From the NCBI GenBank assembly GCA_024692565.1, contig JAILMN010000010.1, positions 62,001-126,000 of the forward strand: 64,000 bases of DNA, given 5' to 3'. The stretch comes from Paludibacteraceae bacterium (GTDB taxonomy: Bacteria; Bacteroidota; Bacteroidia; Bacteroidales; Paludibacteraceae). The position numbers and the translations under genes were made by a program. Below are positions 27,379-36,758 of this stretch, piece by piece (positions within the stretch are counted from its first letter, which is position 1; each line of letters begins with the position of its first letter). Under the pieces are notes generated by a model. That model was not told the DNA's origin, made no database searches, and saw nothing but the letters and a program-made list of their open reading frames with translations.

Positions 27379-28044
27379 ATGAAAAAGAGCATCCTTTTGA
27401 TTGCTGCTGTCTGCATGGTCATGCAGGTCGGCGCTACGGAGTACAGTTATGTATGGAGCGAGCAATTCCCGAACTATAAACAACAGAATCCTTCTTCGGA
27501 TTTCACAACCGGCGATGGTCTTTTCCGCTTCACGAGCGACAAGGCGAATGGTGTAAGCGGACCGCAGTTCAATGAAGATTCCAAAGCTGGTCTATTATTA
27601 CGTCTGTACGCGGATAATACCTTGCGTATCGAGAGTCTCTCCGGTGCGCAGATAACAGCCATCACCTTCGTTATCGGCGGTAACGGACATTATAGCCTGG
27701 CACAACTCACTCCGTCGAAAGGCGCAATGGACGAACCCTATCTCGGCAAGGATGCTACAGACAGCTTCAAAGAATATCGTTTCTTCTGGAAGGGTGAAAC
27801 CACGGATGTAACATTCACCGTAGGCCATGAGTGCGAATATGGTATCGACTGCTATGATCAAGGTAAAACCGGTGTTGCCGGTACATGCATGACCAAGCAA
27901 ATCATCATCACCACAGCCGAAACACAAGACCTTGATGAACTTTCCGAAGACGATCCTTCTGTCCGCAAAGTAATCTATAATGGCAAGGTTTATCTCCTCC
28001 GTCCTGGCAAGACCTACACCCTTACCGGTCAGGAGATACAATAA
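27379..28044 (+). CDS. small secreted protein with LLR-GQEIQ C-terminal signature
   Basis: A 221-aa exported protein, signal peptide MKKSILLIAAVCMVMQVGA. The body looks like a beta-rich domain (DFTTGDGLFRFTSDKANG, ITAITFVIGGNGHYS, KEYRFFWKGETTDVTF). I do not recognise a characterised family. Its last 26 residues (RKVIYNGKVYLLRPGKTYTL...GQEIQ) resemble the terminus of the protein at 57353-58426 (QKIVRDGQVVILRDDREFTI...GTEIR). That ending is common in Bacteroidales secreted proteins and may be a sorting or processing signature. Twelve nt after recJ. Confidence 0.65.
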   Translation: MKKSILLIAAVCMVMQVGATEYSYVWSEQFPNYKQQNPSSDFTTGDGLFRFTSDKANGVSGPQFNEDSKAGLLLRLYADNTLRIESLSGAQITAITFVIGGNGHYSLAQLTPSKGAMDEPYLGKDATDSFKEYRFFWKGETTDVTFTVGHECEYGIDCYDQGKTGVAGTCMTKQIIITTAETQDLDELSEDDPSVRKVIYNGKVYLLRPGKTYTLTGQEIQ

Positions 28045-28046
28045 TA

Positions 28047-28101
28047 ATCTCGCACTTATCTCGCACTTATCTCGTACTAACGACGCACTTATCACGCACT
28101 A
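28047..28101. repeat. 11-bp tandem repeat, five units
   Basis: Five in-phase 11-bp units (two identical ATCTCGCACTT, then ATCTCGTACTA, ACGACGCACTT, ATCACGCACTA) beginning two bases after the stop codon of the secreted-protein gene. Noncoding on both strands as far as can be seen. Confidence 0.85.
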
Positions 28102-28123
28102 AATTTTGCTTGTTCATGCGTTT

Positions 28124-28148
28124 GTATTATATACATAGTATATAATAC
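28124..28148. repeat. AT-rich perfect inverted repeat
   Basis: GTATTATATAC, loop ATA, GTATATAATAC: an 11-bp perfect inverted repeat. A T-rich stretch (TGTGGGTTTGTGGTTTTTTG) follows on the plus strand, so it could end the recJ operon; a protein-binding site is an alternative. Confidence 0.6.
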
Positions 28149-28231
28149 TGTGGGTTTGTGGTTTTTTGAACAAAAAGAGAGAAAAAGGATGTAGAAAAGA
28201 ATGTAGCCCAAAGCATAAAAAGGTACAAAAA

Positions 28232-28250
28232 GAGGAACCAATGGTTCCTC
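28232..28250 (-). terminator. rho-independent terminator for rpsT
   Basis: Minus strand GAGGAACC, loop ATT, GGTTCCTC followed by TTTTTGTACC. It lies 25 nt past the rpsT stop codon. Confidence 0.8.
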
Positions 28251-28274
28251 CGTTTGACCGAATGTGAAGTCGTA

Positions 28275-28529
28275 TTAAGCGAGTTTGTTTACGAAACGAG
28301 CGAGCTTTGATTTGAGGTTAGCTGCTTTGTTGTCGTGAATAATGTTACGCTTAGCCAATTTGTCAAGCATGGAGCTGATTTTTGGGAGAGCTGCAGTAGC
28401 TTTAGCCTTGTCAGTCTCTTTGCGCAGGTCGCGCACAGCGTTACGGGCTGTTTTAGCGTAGTAATGATTGTGTGCTTTGCGCGCAGCCGTTTGGCGAATA
28501 CGCTTCAAAGATGATTTGTGGTTTGCCAT
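28275..28529 (-). CDS. rpsT: 30S ribosomal protein S20
   Basis: 84 aa, the usual length. The highly basic S20 pattern is clear: [70 protein letters not shown]. It binds 16S rRNA early in 30S assembly. Downstream of tRNA-Glu on the same strand with no promoter of the local type between them, so probably expressed from the tRNA-Glu promoter. Confidence 0.97.
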   Translation of the reverse strand: MANHKSSLKRIRQTAARKAHNHYYAKTARNAVRDLRKETDKAKATAALPKISSMLDKLAKRNIIHDNKAANLKSKLARFVNKLA

Positions 28530-28604
28530 CTTGTTTAACTTGTTTTGTATCCATCAAGCGTTGAGAGGATTGCCGTCAGGAGATTGTTATAAAGGAAGGT
28601 CTTG

Positions 28605-28676
28605 TAGTGCCAAGGGGAATCGAACCCCTATTGCAAGAATGAAAATCTTGAGTACTAACCGTTATACGATGGCACC
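28605..28676 (-). tRNA. tRNA-Glu (anticodon TTC)
   Basis: 72 nt. Acceptor GGTGCCA/TGGCACT (first pair G-T), anticodon stem CAAGA/TCTTG with loop TTTTCAT (anticodon TTC), T arm AGGGG-TTCGATT-CCCCT. CCA not encoded. Confidence 0.94.
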
Positions 28677-28679
28677 TCG

Positions 28680-28803
28680 CTTACACTAACACTCGCGCGA
28701 CTTCGCAACCGCCGTTGCTCGTATAGCGCTACGTGTTGTGCTACGCTCTTCGGTCTGCAAACGCTTCGCTGGTTTACATCCCGAGGAAAGCTGCGCAGCG
28801 TAA
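28680..28803 (-). ncRNA. GC-rich structured leader upstream of tRNA-Glu (candidate)
   Basis: The roughly 125 nt between the promoter and tRNA-Glu are GC-rich, unlike the AT-rich intergenic DNA around. The ends can pair: minus strand CTTACGCT (28803-28796) with AGTGTAAG (28687-28680), 8 bp with one G-U. Inside are a GCAAC/GTTGC hairpin (28705-28718), a GTAAAC/GTTTGC pairing and a GCTGCGCAGC palindrome (28790-28799). No convincing ORF or known RNA family was recognised. It could be a processed leader or a small RNA. Confidence 0.35.
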
Positions 28804-28822
28804 GTTTTTCGAAAAGCGGGTG

Positions 28823-28854
28823 CAAAAGTACTGCTTTTTTTTTGAATACGCAAA
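28823..28854 (-). promoter_or_regulatory. Promoter for tRNA-Glu-rpsT
   Basis: Minus strand TTTG (28854-28851), 20 nt, TACTTTTG (28830-28823), then CACCCGC. The tRNA begins about 145 nt downstream. Confidence 0.7.
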
Positions 28855-28890
28855 TATTTTTGCATTTTTTGTGTAAAAAAGTAAAAAAAA

Positions 28891-28922
28891 CTTGCACGAA
28901 TGAAATTTTTTTTGTACTTTTG
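28891..28922 (+). promoter_or_regulatory. Promoter for gyrB operon
   Basis: CTTG (28891-28894), 20 nt, TACTTTTG (28915-28922), then CAGCCG. It gives a leader of about 85-90 nt to the gyrB ATG at 29018. Confidence 0.65.
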
Positions 28923-29002
28923 CAGCCGAAATACGTGTGCGCGCGTATTGCGTGCCCGCGCTTGTACCTAATTATTAATATATATATAAAGGAATAAAAT
29001 AA

Positions 29003-31005
<2,003 letters not shown>

Positions 31006-31006
<1 letters not shown>

Positions 31007-31548
31007 TGCGGATAGCGGTTTATTGTTCGGCTAAAGACGCGATCCCTGAGGAGTATTTAAGTCTCGGAGATACGTTAGGCGCTTGGATAGGTGCGCAGGG
31101 TAACACGTTGATTTACGGAGGCGCAACAGGCGGATTGATGTCGCGAACGAGTGACGCCGCCAAAGCCGCCGGAGCGCATGTAATAGGAGTCATTCCGCCT
31201 CGTATCAAAGCGGCAGGACGGTTGGCGACGAACTGCGACTATCTGATTGAAGTGAACAATATGTCGGAGCGCAAGCAGCGAATGCGTGACGAAGCGGATG
31301 TGATCGTTTGTCTGCCGGGCAGTTACGGCACGTTGGACGAGATGATGGACGCCGTCAGCAGCGCAATCGTGGGTGAGCATCATAAACCGGTGTTCGTGCT
31401 GAACTACAAAGGTTTCTATGAGTCGCTCAAACAGCAAATCCGCGTGATGCAAGACTTGCAATTTATACCGACGCCGCAGCATTACGAGCCTATTTTCATC
31501 GATACGATGGAGGAGTTGTGGGAACGAATTAATGAATTAAGGAATTAA
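31006..31548 (+). CDS. LOG-family (TIGR00730) Rossmann-fold protein
   Basis: A 180-aa LOG-like protein; characterised members hydrolyse cytokinin or nucleoside 5'-monophosphates. It has YGGATGGLM near the N-terminus and LPGSYGTLDEMMDAVS, the family PGGxGTxxE motif with Ser replacing the second Gly. ATG at 31006 overlaps the gyrB stop (TGATG); an in-frame GTG at 31003 is the alternative. The stop codon lies inside an 8-bp tandem repeat. Confidence 0.88.
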
Positions 31549-31581
31549 AGAATTAAAGAATTAAAGAATTAAAGAATTAAA
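31526..31581. repeat. 8-bp tandem repeat (GAATTAAA) across the LOG stop codon
   Basis: Seven units, the last five identical GAATTAAA (31542-31581), the first two GAATTAAT and GAATTAAG. The array covers the last codons and stop of the LOG gene and ends 5 nt before the next ATG. Unit number is not a multiple of three, so gain or loss upstream of the stop would change the C-terminus. Confidence 0.9.
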
Positions 31582-31586
31582 AAGAT

Positions 31587-32258
31587 ATGAACCTGTTAAA
31601 AAAAATATTTGGTAACTGCTTTTCCTGCAAGAAGAAGGAAAGCGATGTTTTGGACGATAAAGAGCGCGTAACTCGTTATCGCGAAGTAGAGAACTCTCCG
31701 GAGCTGAAGGAGTATTTTGAGCTCGAGAAGATCGTGGAGGGCGAGGAGTTCGTTCAGAAGAAATACAACTGGCTCAACAAGGACTTCAAAATGACGGAGA
31801 CGTATGCAATCGCCAGCCGTTACAAAGAGTTGCATAATGATGCTGATCTGCAAGCGGCGCTGGAGTTGGAGACCAGTAAACGTCTGCAGGACTATTTGAA
31901 GTTCAAGGCATCGAAGGACTACGCAAAATTGCAGGACAAAGAGGCGGTTAGTCAGTCGGAAGTGCTGCAGCGTATGCTGAAGATCGAGAACTCGAAGGAG
32001 TACAAGAACTATCTGCGTTATGCCGGTTCGGAGTTGCTGCAGGAGTATAAGGACTTGGTAGCGAAGATGGACACGCCGGAGTGGAAGAAGGAGTATGCGT
32101 TCTGGAGCAATCCGAACCGCTGGAAAGCTACGCCGGAGTACCAGCAGCATGTTCGCTACAAACAGTTAGCGAAACGAGCAGACATCGTATTCTATCTCCA
32201 TCAAGACCCGAAGGAGATAGCTCGCTTGGAGCAAGAATTTAAAAATCATAAGTCATAA
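31587..32258 (+). CDS. helical-repeat protein A of unknown function
   Basis: 223 aa with no signal peptide, beginning MNLLKKIFGNCFSCKKKESD (four basic residues around a CxxC). The rest is a series of about 40-residue charged helical units with recurring patterns: RYREVENSPELKEYFELEK, YKELHNDADLQAALELE, MLKIENSKEYKNYLRYA. Each unit has Y-x-x-[LIV]-x-N-S-x-E/K-[LY]. The same units form the N-terminal half of the next gene product, including FWSNPNRWKATPEY versus LWADSKRWEHSEEY. I recognise no family. Probably cytoplasmic. Sits between a LOG gene and its larger paralogue; 19-nt gap downstream filled with ATAAATC-type repeats. Confidence 0.75.
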   Translation: MNLLKKIFGNCFSCKKKESDVLDDKERVTRYREVENSPELKEYFELEKIVEGEEFVQKKYNWLNKDFKMTETYAIASRYKELHNDADLQAALELETSKRLQDYLKFKASKDYAKLQDKEAVSQSEVLQRMLKIENSKEYKNYLRYAGSELLQEYKDLVAKMDTPEWKKEYAFWSNPNRWKATPEYQQHVRYKQLAKRADIVFYLHQDPKEIARLEQEFKNHKS

Positions 32259-32277
32259 ATCATAAATTTCACATTTT

Positions 32278-33756
32278 ATGAATCTATTCACGGCCAGATT
32301 AACCGGCAGAATGCTCTCGACGGATGCGTTCGAGAAGACCATTCTGGACATGCAGGCACGCGTAAGACGCTATCGCCAGATCGAGAAATCGCCTGAGTTG
32401 GCAGAGTATCTGGAGCTCAAGAAACTGGTAGAGAGCTCTGATTTCAAGGATCGCAAGAACGAACTCGTTTCGCGTAAGTATCAAGATACCGAAGAGGGAC
32501 GTAAGATGAAGACTTTCGAGCGCCTCAATTCGACCATCCGTATGAAAGGATACAAGTATGCGCAGGAGAGCGAGACATTCCAGGCGTTCCTGAAGTTCAA
32601 AGAGACCGACGAATTCCAGAAGATCGGTAGCATCAAAGAGCGCCTCAAATCGAGTGAGTTGCGCATGTTCAACATGATCTACCGCTCAGCATTCTACAAG
32701 AACTACACGAAAGTGCTGAACTCTCCGGAGCTGCAGCAGTTGAACGCTTTGGAAGAGGAGATCAAGACGGAGGATTTCCAGACGCGTCATGCACTTTGGG
32801 CAGACAGTAAGCGTTGGGAGCACTCGGAAGAGTACGCGAAAGAGCAACGTTTCAAAGAGTTGGCTAATTCCGACGACATCAAGTTCTACTATGCTCAGCG
32901 TGAGGAGAAGATCGACTGGTCTGAGTTGTTCCGTCCTTCGTTTGACGACGACATGAGTTCGTCAAAGAACTGGAAACCGGGCTTCGGTTATGCGAATCCT
33001 GCGGCTAAAGACGGTCACTCGCGTACGACGCAGCGTCAGGCGTACAACGGCGGTAAGAACACGTTCTTCATGGAAGATCGTATGGATCTTGAGACGCACG
33101 AAGAGACCAAACGTGCGGTTGCTTGGGATCAGAAGAAAGGTTTCGTGGAGCATGTGTTTGACTTCACTTCCGACGTGATGAATACGAAGGACGCGTTCAT
33201 GCAAGAGAGCGGTCTGTTCATGGCGAAAGTGCGTAGTCAGGGTGTCGGTCATCATTTCTTCGGACTGTCCACCGGAAAGCAGAATTTGCCGATGATTGCG
33301 ATGTATTATTTCGATGGCGACAAGCACCAGTTGGGTCTGGTGAACGGCGACCACACGAAATTGGCTTCGCTGTCGTTCGTGCTCCGTTCGATGTACCATA
33401 TTTACACCTTCCGCTGGACGAAGAATGAGATCATTTGGTATGTCAACAACCTTGAGATTTTGCGTATGCGCAACAGTCTGCCGAAAGAGGCGATGTTCCT
33501 GCTTGCGCAGAGTTGGTTGCCGAACGAGGAGAAAGGCGGCGAGGGTAAGCTCAAAGTGCAGTGGGCACGTGTTTACCGCGGCGTAGAAGACTCTGAGTTG
33601 GCACAACGTAACGAGGCTGCGCTGAAGGCAGAGAAAGAGAAAGAAGTAGCGGCAGAGCGAGTGGAGAAACCGGTAGAGAAATCGATCTACGCAGAGGAGA
33701 AAGCTGCGGCGAAGAAGCCGGCAGCCAAGAAACCTGCGGCTAAGAAAGCAGAGTAA
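32278..33756 (+). CDS. helical-repeat protein B with non-catalytic GH16-like domain and Lys/Ala tail
   Basis: 492 aa with no signal peptide. Residues 1-220 repeat the helical units of the upstream protein (RYRQIEKSPELAEYLELKK). Residues about 225-445 resemble a GH16/concanavalin A-type beta-jellyroll: FFMEDRMDLETHEE, FDFTSDVMNTKDAFMQES, GLFMAKVRSQGVGHHFFGL, YHIYTFRWTKNEIIWYVNNL, LPKEAMFLLAQSW, KLKVQWARVYR. The ExDxxE catalytic motif of GH16 is not present where expected (the strand reads PMIAMYYFDG), so it is likely a binding domain. The end is histone-H1-like (AAAKKPAAKKPAAKKAE). Function unknown; kdsA starts 15 nt later. Confidence 0.75.
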   Translation: MNLFTARLTGRMLSTDAFEKTILDMQARVRRYRQIEKSPELAEYLELKKLVESSDFKDRKNELVSRKYQDTEEGRKMKTFERLNSTIRMKGYKYAQESETFQAFLKFKETDEFQKIGSIKERLKSSELRMFNMIYRSAFYKNYTKVLNSPELQQLNALEEEIKTEDFQTRHALWADSKRWEHSEEYAKEQRFKELANSDDIKFYYAQREEKIDWSELFRPSFDDDMSSSKNWKPGFGYANPAAKDGHSRTTQRQAYNGGKNTFFMEDRMDLETHEETKRAVAWDQKKGFVEHVFDFTSDVMNTKDAFMQESGLFMAKVRSQGVGHHFFGLSTGKQNLPMIAMYYFDGDKHQLGLVNGDHTKLASLSFVLRSMYHIYTFRWTKNEIIWYVNNLEILRMRNSLPKEAMFLLAQSWLPNEEKGGEGKLKVQWARVYRGVEDSELAQRNEAALKAEKEKEVAAERVEKPVEKSIYAEEKAAAKKPAAKKPAAKKAE

Positions 33757-33771
33757 ATCGTTGAGAGTCGT

Positions 33772-34563
33772 ATGTTCCTGATCGGAGGGCCTTGTGCCAT
33801 TGAAAATAGAGATTGTGTGATGCAGACCGCAGAGACGCTGAACCGTCTTTGCTATGACCTCGGCATCACGCTCTATTTCAAGTCGTCGTTCGACAAAGCG
33901 AACCGTACAACCGCTTCGGCGCGTGGTGTGGGCATGGACGAAGGCTTGCGTATTCTGCAGGAAGTGAAGGAACTGTTTGGCCTGCCGATTGTGACCGATG
34001 TGCATGAGAGTTGGCAATGTGCGCCTACGGCGGAGGTTGCGGATGTGATTCAGATTCCGGCGTTTCTGAGTAGGCAGACGGATCTGATACAAGCTGCTGC
34101 GCAGACGGGACGAATCGTCAACGTGAAGAAGGGGCAGTTTATGGCGCCGTGGGACATGAGCGGTGTGATTGCGAAGATCGAGCAAGTGTCGCCGGATGTG
34201 GCTCGTGAAGGTCGCGTATGGTTGACGGAACGCGGTTCATCGTTCGGTTACGGACGTCTGGTCGTTGATATGACTTCGCTTGTGGAGATGCGTCAGTTCG
34301 GTTGCCCGGTGGTTTTCGATGCTACGCATTCTGTTCAACAACCGTCGTCTGCTGCCGGCATCACCGGAGGAAACCGAGCAATGGTGCCTGCGTTGATGCG
34401 TGCGGCTTTGGCGGTAGGCGTGGACGGTTTGTTTATCGAGACTCATCCTGAGCCCGAGAAAGCCATCTCCGATGCTGCTAACCAAGTGAGATTGTCAGAC
34501 ATGAAGGCGTTGCTTCAACAGGCGAAATGCTTGGAGGAAGCTGCGCAACAATTTAGAGTATAA
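33772..34563 (+). CDS. kdsA: 3-deoxy-8-phosphooctulonate synthase
   Basis: A 263-aa KDO8P synthase (EC 2.5.1.55), condensing arabinose 5-phosphate with PEP for LPS inner core. Motifs: IGGPCAIENRD, YFKSSFDKANRT, PIVTDVHES, IPAFLSRQTDL, VNVKKGQFMAPWDM, TERGSSFGY, FDATHSVQ and a final FIETHPEPEKAISD. The Cys in GGPCAIE marks the metal-dependent class II enzyme. Lies within the gyrB-folE run. Confidence 0.96.
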   Translation: MFLIGGPCAIENRDCVMQTAETLNRLCYDLGITLYFKSSFDKANRTTASARGVGMDEGLRILQEVKELFGLPIVTDVHESWQCAPTAEVADVIQIPAFLSRQTDLIQAAAQTGRIVNVKKGQFMAPWDMSGVIAKIEQVSPDVAREGRVWLTERGSSFGYGRLVVDMTSLVEMRQFGCPVVFDATHSVQQPSSAAGITGGNRAMVPALMRAALAVGVDGLFIETHPEPEKAISDAANQVRLSDMKALLQQAKCLEEAAQQFRV

Positions 34564-34576
34564 ACCATTCAATTAT

Positions 34577-36271
34577 ATGGAAGCAACCATCACTATTTAT
34601 TGTAAGAACACGCACACGTACCATGAGGTGCCGCGCGGTATTTCGTTGATAGAACTGAAGGACTTGCTGAATATTCAGTTGCCCTATCCGATCATCGCTG
34701 CGCATGTGAATTACAAGGTAGAGAACCTCAATTTCCTGCTGTACAAGCCGAAAGATATTGAGTTTTTGGATGCCAGTTCGCCAAGCGGAATGCGTGCTTA
34801 TGTGCGTACGTTAGGCATGGTGTTGGGTTGCGCCGTGAATGAGTTATATCCACGCATGGACTTGCGTGTAGAGCACCCGATCAGCAAGGGTTATTACTGC
34901 ACGCTCCAATGGCATGTGGATAAGAATACCGAGCCGGAAGGAGAGAAAGAGCCGCCTGTGATGACGGCGGAGATGATCACGACTATCAAGCGCCGCATGG
35001 AGCAGATCATCGCAGAGGACAGGCCTATTTCCGAAGAGGAGAAGCAGACGAAAGAGGTGATTCGTATGTTTGCCGAACGCTATAACAACGAGAGTTCGAT
35101 CTTCGAGGCATTAGGTAATCCTTATTGCCGGTATTTTCGCATGGGTGACTATGTGGATTACTATACCAACGTGCTGCTGCCCAGTTCGGGTTATATCACG
35201 CTCTTTGACATAGAACCGTTCCAGGACGGATTGCTGCTACGTATTCCGAATCGTCAGAATCCGGTGGTGCTGGAAGACGCTGTGACGCAAGATAAGATGT
35301 TCGCTATTTTCCGCGAGTACAGCCGTTGGAATAAGTTACTGCGTATCAATAACGTGAGCGATTTCAACGTGGCTTGCAAAGAGAATAAGTCGTTCGAGTT
35401 GATTAAGTTGGCAGAGGCGCTGCACGAGAAGAAGATCGCGCAGATTGCTGATGCAATTGCCGAGAAACGCCCGAAGATTGTGTTCATCAGCGGTCCGAGT
35501 TCCAGCGGTAAAACGACGTTCTCCAAACGTCTGCAGATACAGTTGCTGGTCGATGGTATTCGTCCGGAGGTACTGAGTATGGACGACTATTTCGTCAATC
35601 GTGTGGACACGCCGCGTGACGAGAACGGAGAATGGGATTTTGAGAATGTCAATGCGGTCGATCTGCCGTTCTTCCGTCAGCAGATGAATGATCTGTTGGA
35701 AGGCAAGGAAGTGGAGCTGCCGACGTATGATTTTTCGATAGGCGAGCGTGTTTTCAAGGGGCGTAAACTGAAACTGCAGAAGGACAGCGTGCTGGTTATT
35801 GAAGGTCTGCATGCGCTCAATCCGTGCTTGCTGCCTGATGTGGACAGAAGCCTGACATTTAAGATTTATGTCTCTGCGTTGACGACCATCAATATCGACA
35901 ATCACAACTGGATTCCGACGACTGATATACGTCTGTTGCGTCGTATTGTGCGCGACTATAAATACCGCAATTATTCGGCGAAGGAGACTATTGCTCGTTG
36001 CCCGAGTGTGGTTCGCGGTGAGCAAAAATGGGTGTATCCGTTCCAGGAAGAGGCAGATGTGATGTTTAACTCCGCGCTGATCTTCGAGTTCGCTGTGCTC
36101 AAACGTCATGCGGAGCCGATTTTAGCCGAAGTACCGAAATTCTGTGAGGAATATACAGAGGCGCATAGATTACTTAAGTTCCTACAGTATTTTGTACCCG
36201 TGCCCGAGAAGGAGATTCCGCCTACATCGTTGTTGCGAGAGTTCGTTGGTGGTAGTTCGTTCCATTATTAA
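34577..36271 (+). CDS. TGS-domain nucleoside (uridine-like) kinase
   Basis: 564 aa in three parts. First is a TGS-like N-terminus (residues 1-65, ITIYCKNTHTYHEVPRG). Next is a threonyl-tRNA-synthetase second-additional-domain-like region (about 75-250, HPISKGYYCTLQWHV). Last is a uridine kinase/phosphoribulokinase domain with Walker A GPSSSGKT at about 305-312, MDDYFVNRVDTPRDENGE and VIEGLHALNP. The C-terminus TSLLREFVGGSSF matches the stand-alone paralogue at 5869-6816. This fusion is known in Bacteroidetes and some other phyla as a nucleoside kinase; substrate unproven. 13 nt after kdsA. Confidence 0.88.
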   Translation: MEATITIYCKNTHTYHEVPRGISLIELKDLLNIQLPYPIIAAHVNYKVENLNFLLYKPKDIEFLDASSPSGMRAYVRTLGMVLGCAVNELYPRMDLRVEHPISKGYYCTLQWHVDKNTEPEGEKEPPVMTAEMITTIKRRMEQIIAEDRPISEEEKQTKEVIRMFAERYNNESSIFEALGNPYCRYFRMGDYVDYYTNVLLPSSGYITLFDIEPFQDGLLLRIPNRQNPVVLEDAVTQDKMFAIFREYSRWNKLLRINNVSDFNVACKENKSFELIKLAEALHEKKIAQIADAIAEKRPKIVFISGPSSSGKTTFSKRLQIQLLVDGIRPEVLSMDDYFVNRVDTPRDENGEWDFENVNAVDLPFFRQQMNDLLEGKEVELPTYDFSIGERVFKGRKLKLQKDSVLVIEGLHALNPCLLPDVDRSLTFKIYVSALTTINIDNHNWIPTTDIRLLRRIVRDYKYRNYSAKETIARCPSVVRGEQKWVYPFQEEADVMFNSALIFEFAVLKRHAEPILAEVPKFCEEYTEAHRLLKFLQYFVPVPEKEIPPTSLLREFVGGSSFHY

Positions 36272-36299
36272 TGGCACGCTATTTGCAAGAGAGATTAGA

Positions 36300-36758
36300 A
36301 TGAAGAAAATGAAACAGTTTTGGATTATAGTATGTGTGTTGCTGGTGTCCGTTAGGATGTCGGCAAACGATTCGATAGCTGCGCCTGTTCGTCCGAACTT
36401 GCTGCGTTCGATGGAGGGTGTAGAAGTGGTGCAAGACTCGTCCGTTGGTCGTCTATTGGAGACGGCGATGTTCGGCAAGTTGGAGTTGGTGGAGATCGAT
36501 GGCTACCGCGTGCAGATCTTCTCTTCTAACCAGCAGCAGACGGCGAAAGTGCAAGCGCTGAACCTTGAAAGTTCGCTCAAGGATAAGCTGGAGCAGACCG
36601 TTTACGTCAGTTACCAACCGCCGTTCTGGAAAGTGCGTGTGGGCGACTTCCGTACGATAGACGAGGCGCGTGAATACAAGAAGGAATTCGTGCAGCAGTA
36701 CCCCGAGATGATGGGTGATACGTATATTGTGCGCGATAAAATACAAGTGCTACAATAA
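36300..36758 (+). CDS. SPOR-domain periplasmic protein
   Basis: 152 aa with a signal peptide ([22 protein letters not shown]). A C-terminal SPOR domain (about residues 75-150: [20 protein letters not shown] ... [21 protein letters not shown]) would bind denuded septal peptidoglycan. The open frame continues 52 codons upstream into the kinase gene, but the ATG at 36300 starts a clean signal peptide. Its stop shares a base with the folE start (TAATG). Confidence 0.88.
   Translation: MKKMKQFWIIVCVLLVSVRMSANDSIAAPVRPNLLRSMEGVEVVQDSSVGRLLETAMFGKLELVEIDGYRVQIFSSNQQQTAKVQALNLESSLKDKLEQTVYVSYQPPFWKVRVGDFRTIDEAREYKKEFVQQYPEMMGDTYIVRDKIQVLQ

Noticed and set aside
28047..28101. Tandem repeats considered as a CRISPR array
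   Set aside because: Units are 11 bp, contiguous and without spacers, and no cas genes are present.
28680..28822. SRP (4.5S) RNA or 6S RNA
   Set aside because: The conserved SRP helix 8 loop (GGAAG/AGCAG pattern in the right context) and the 6S open-complex-like bubble could not be found.
32278..33756. Annotation as an active GH16 glycosidase
   Set aside because: The acidic catalytic motif is absent and there is no export signal, so only the fold-level resemblance is kept.
32962..34185. A 407-codon minus-strand ORF across the GH16-like gene and kdsA
   Set aside because: kdsA on the plus strand is unmistakable, and the minus product is His/Arg/Leu-rich low-complexity typical of an antisense frame.
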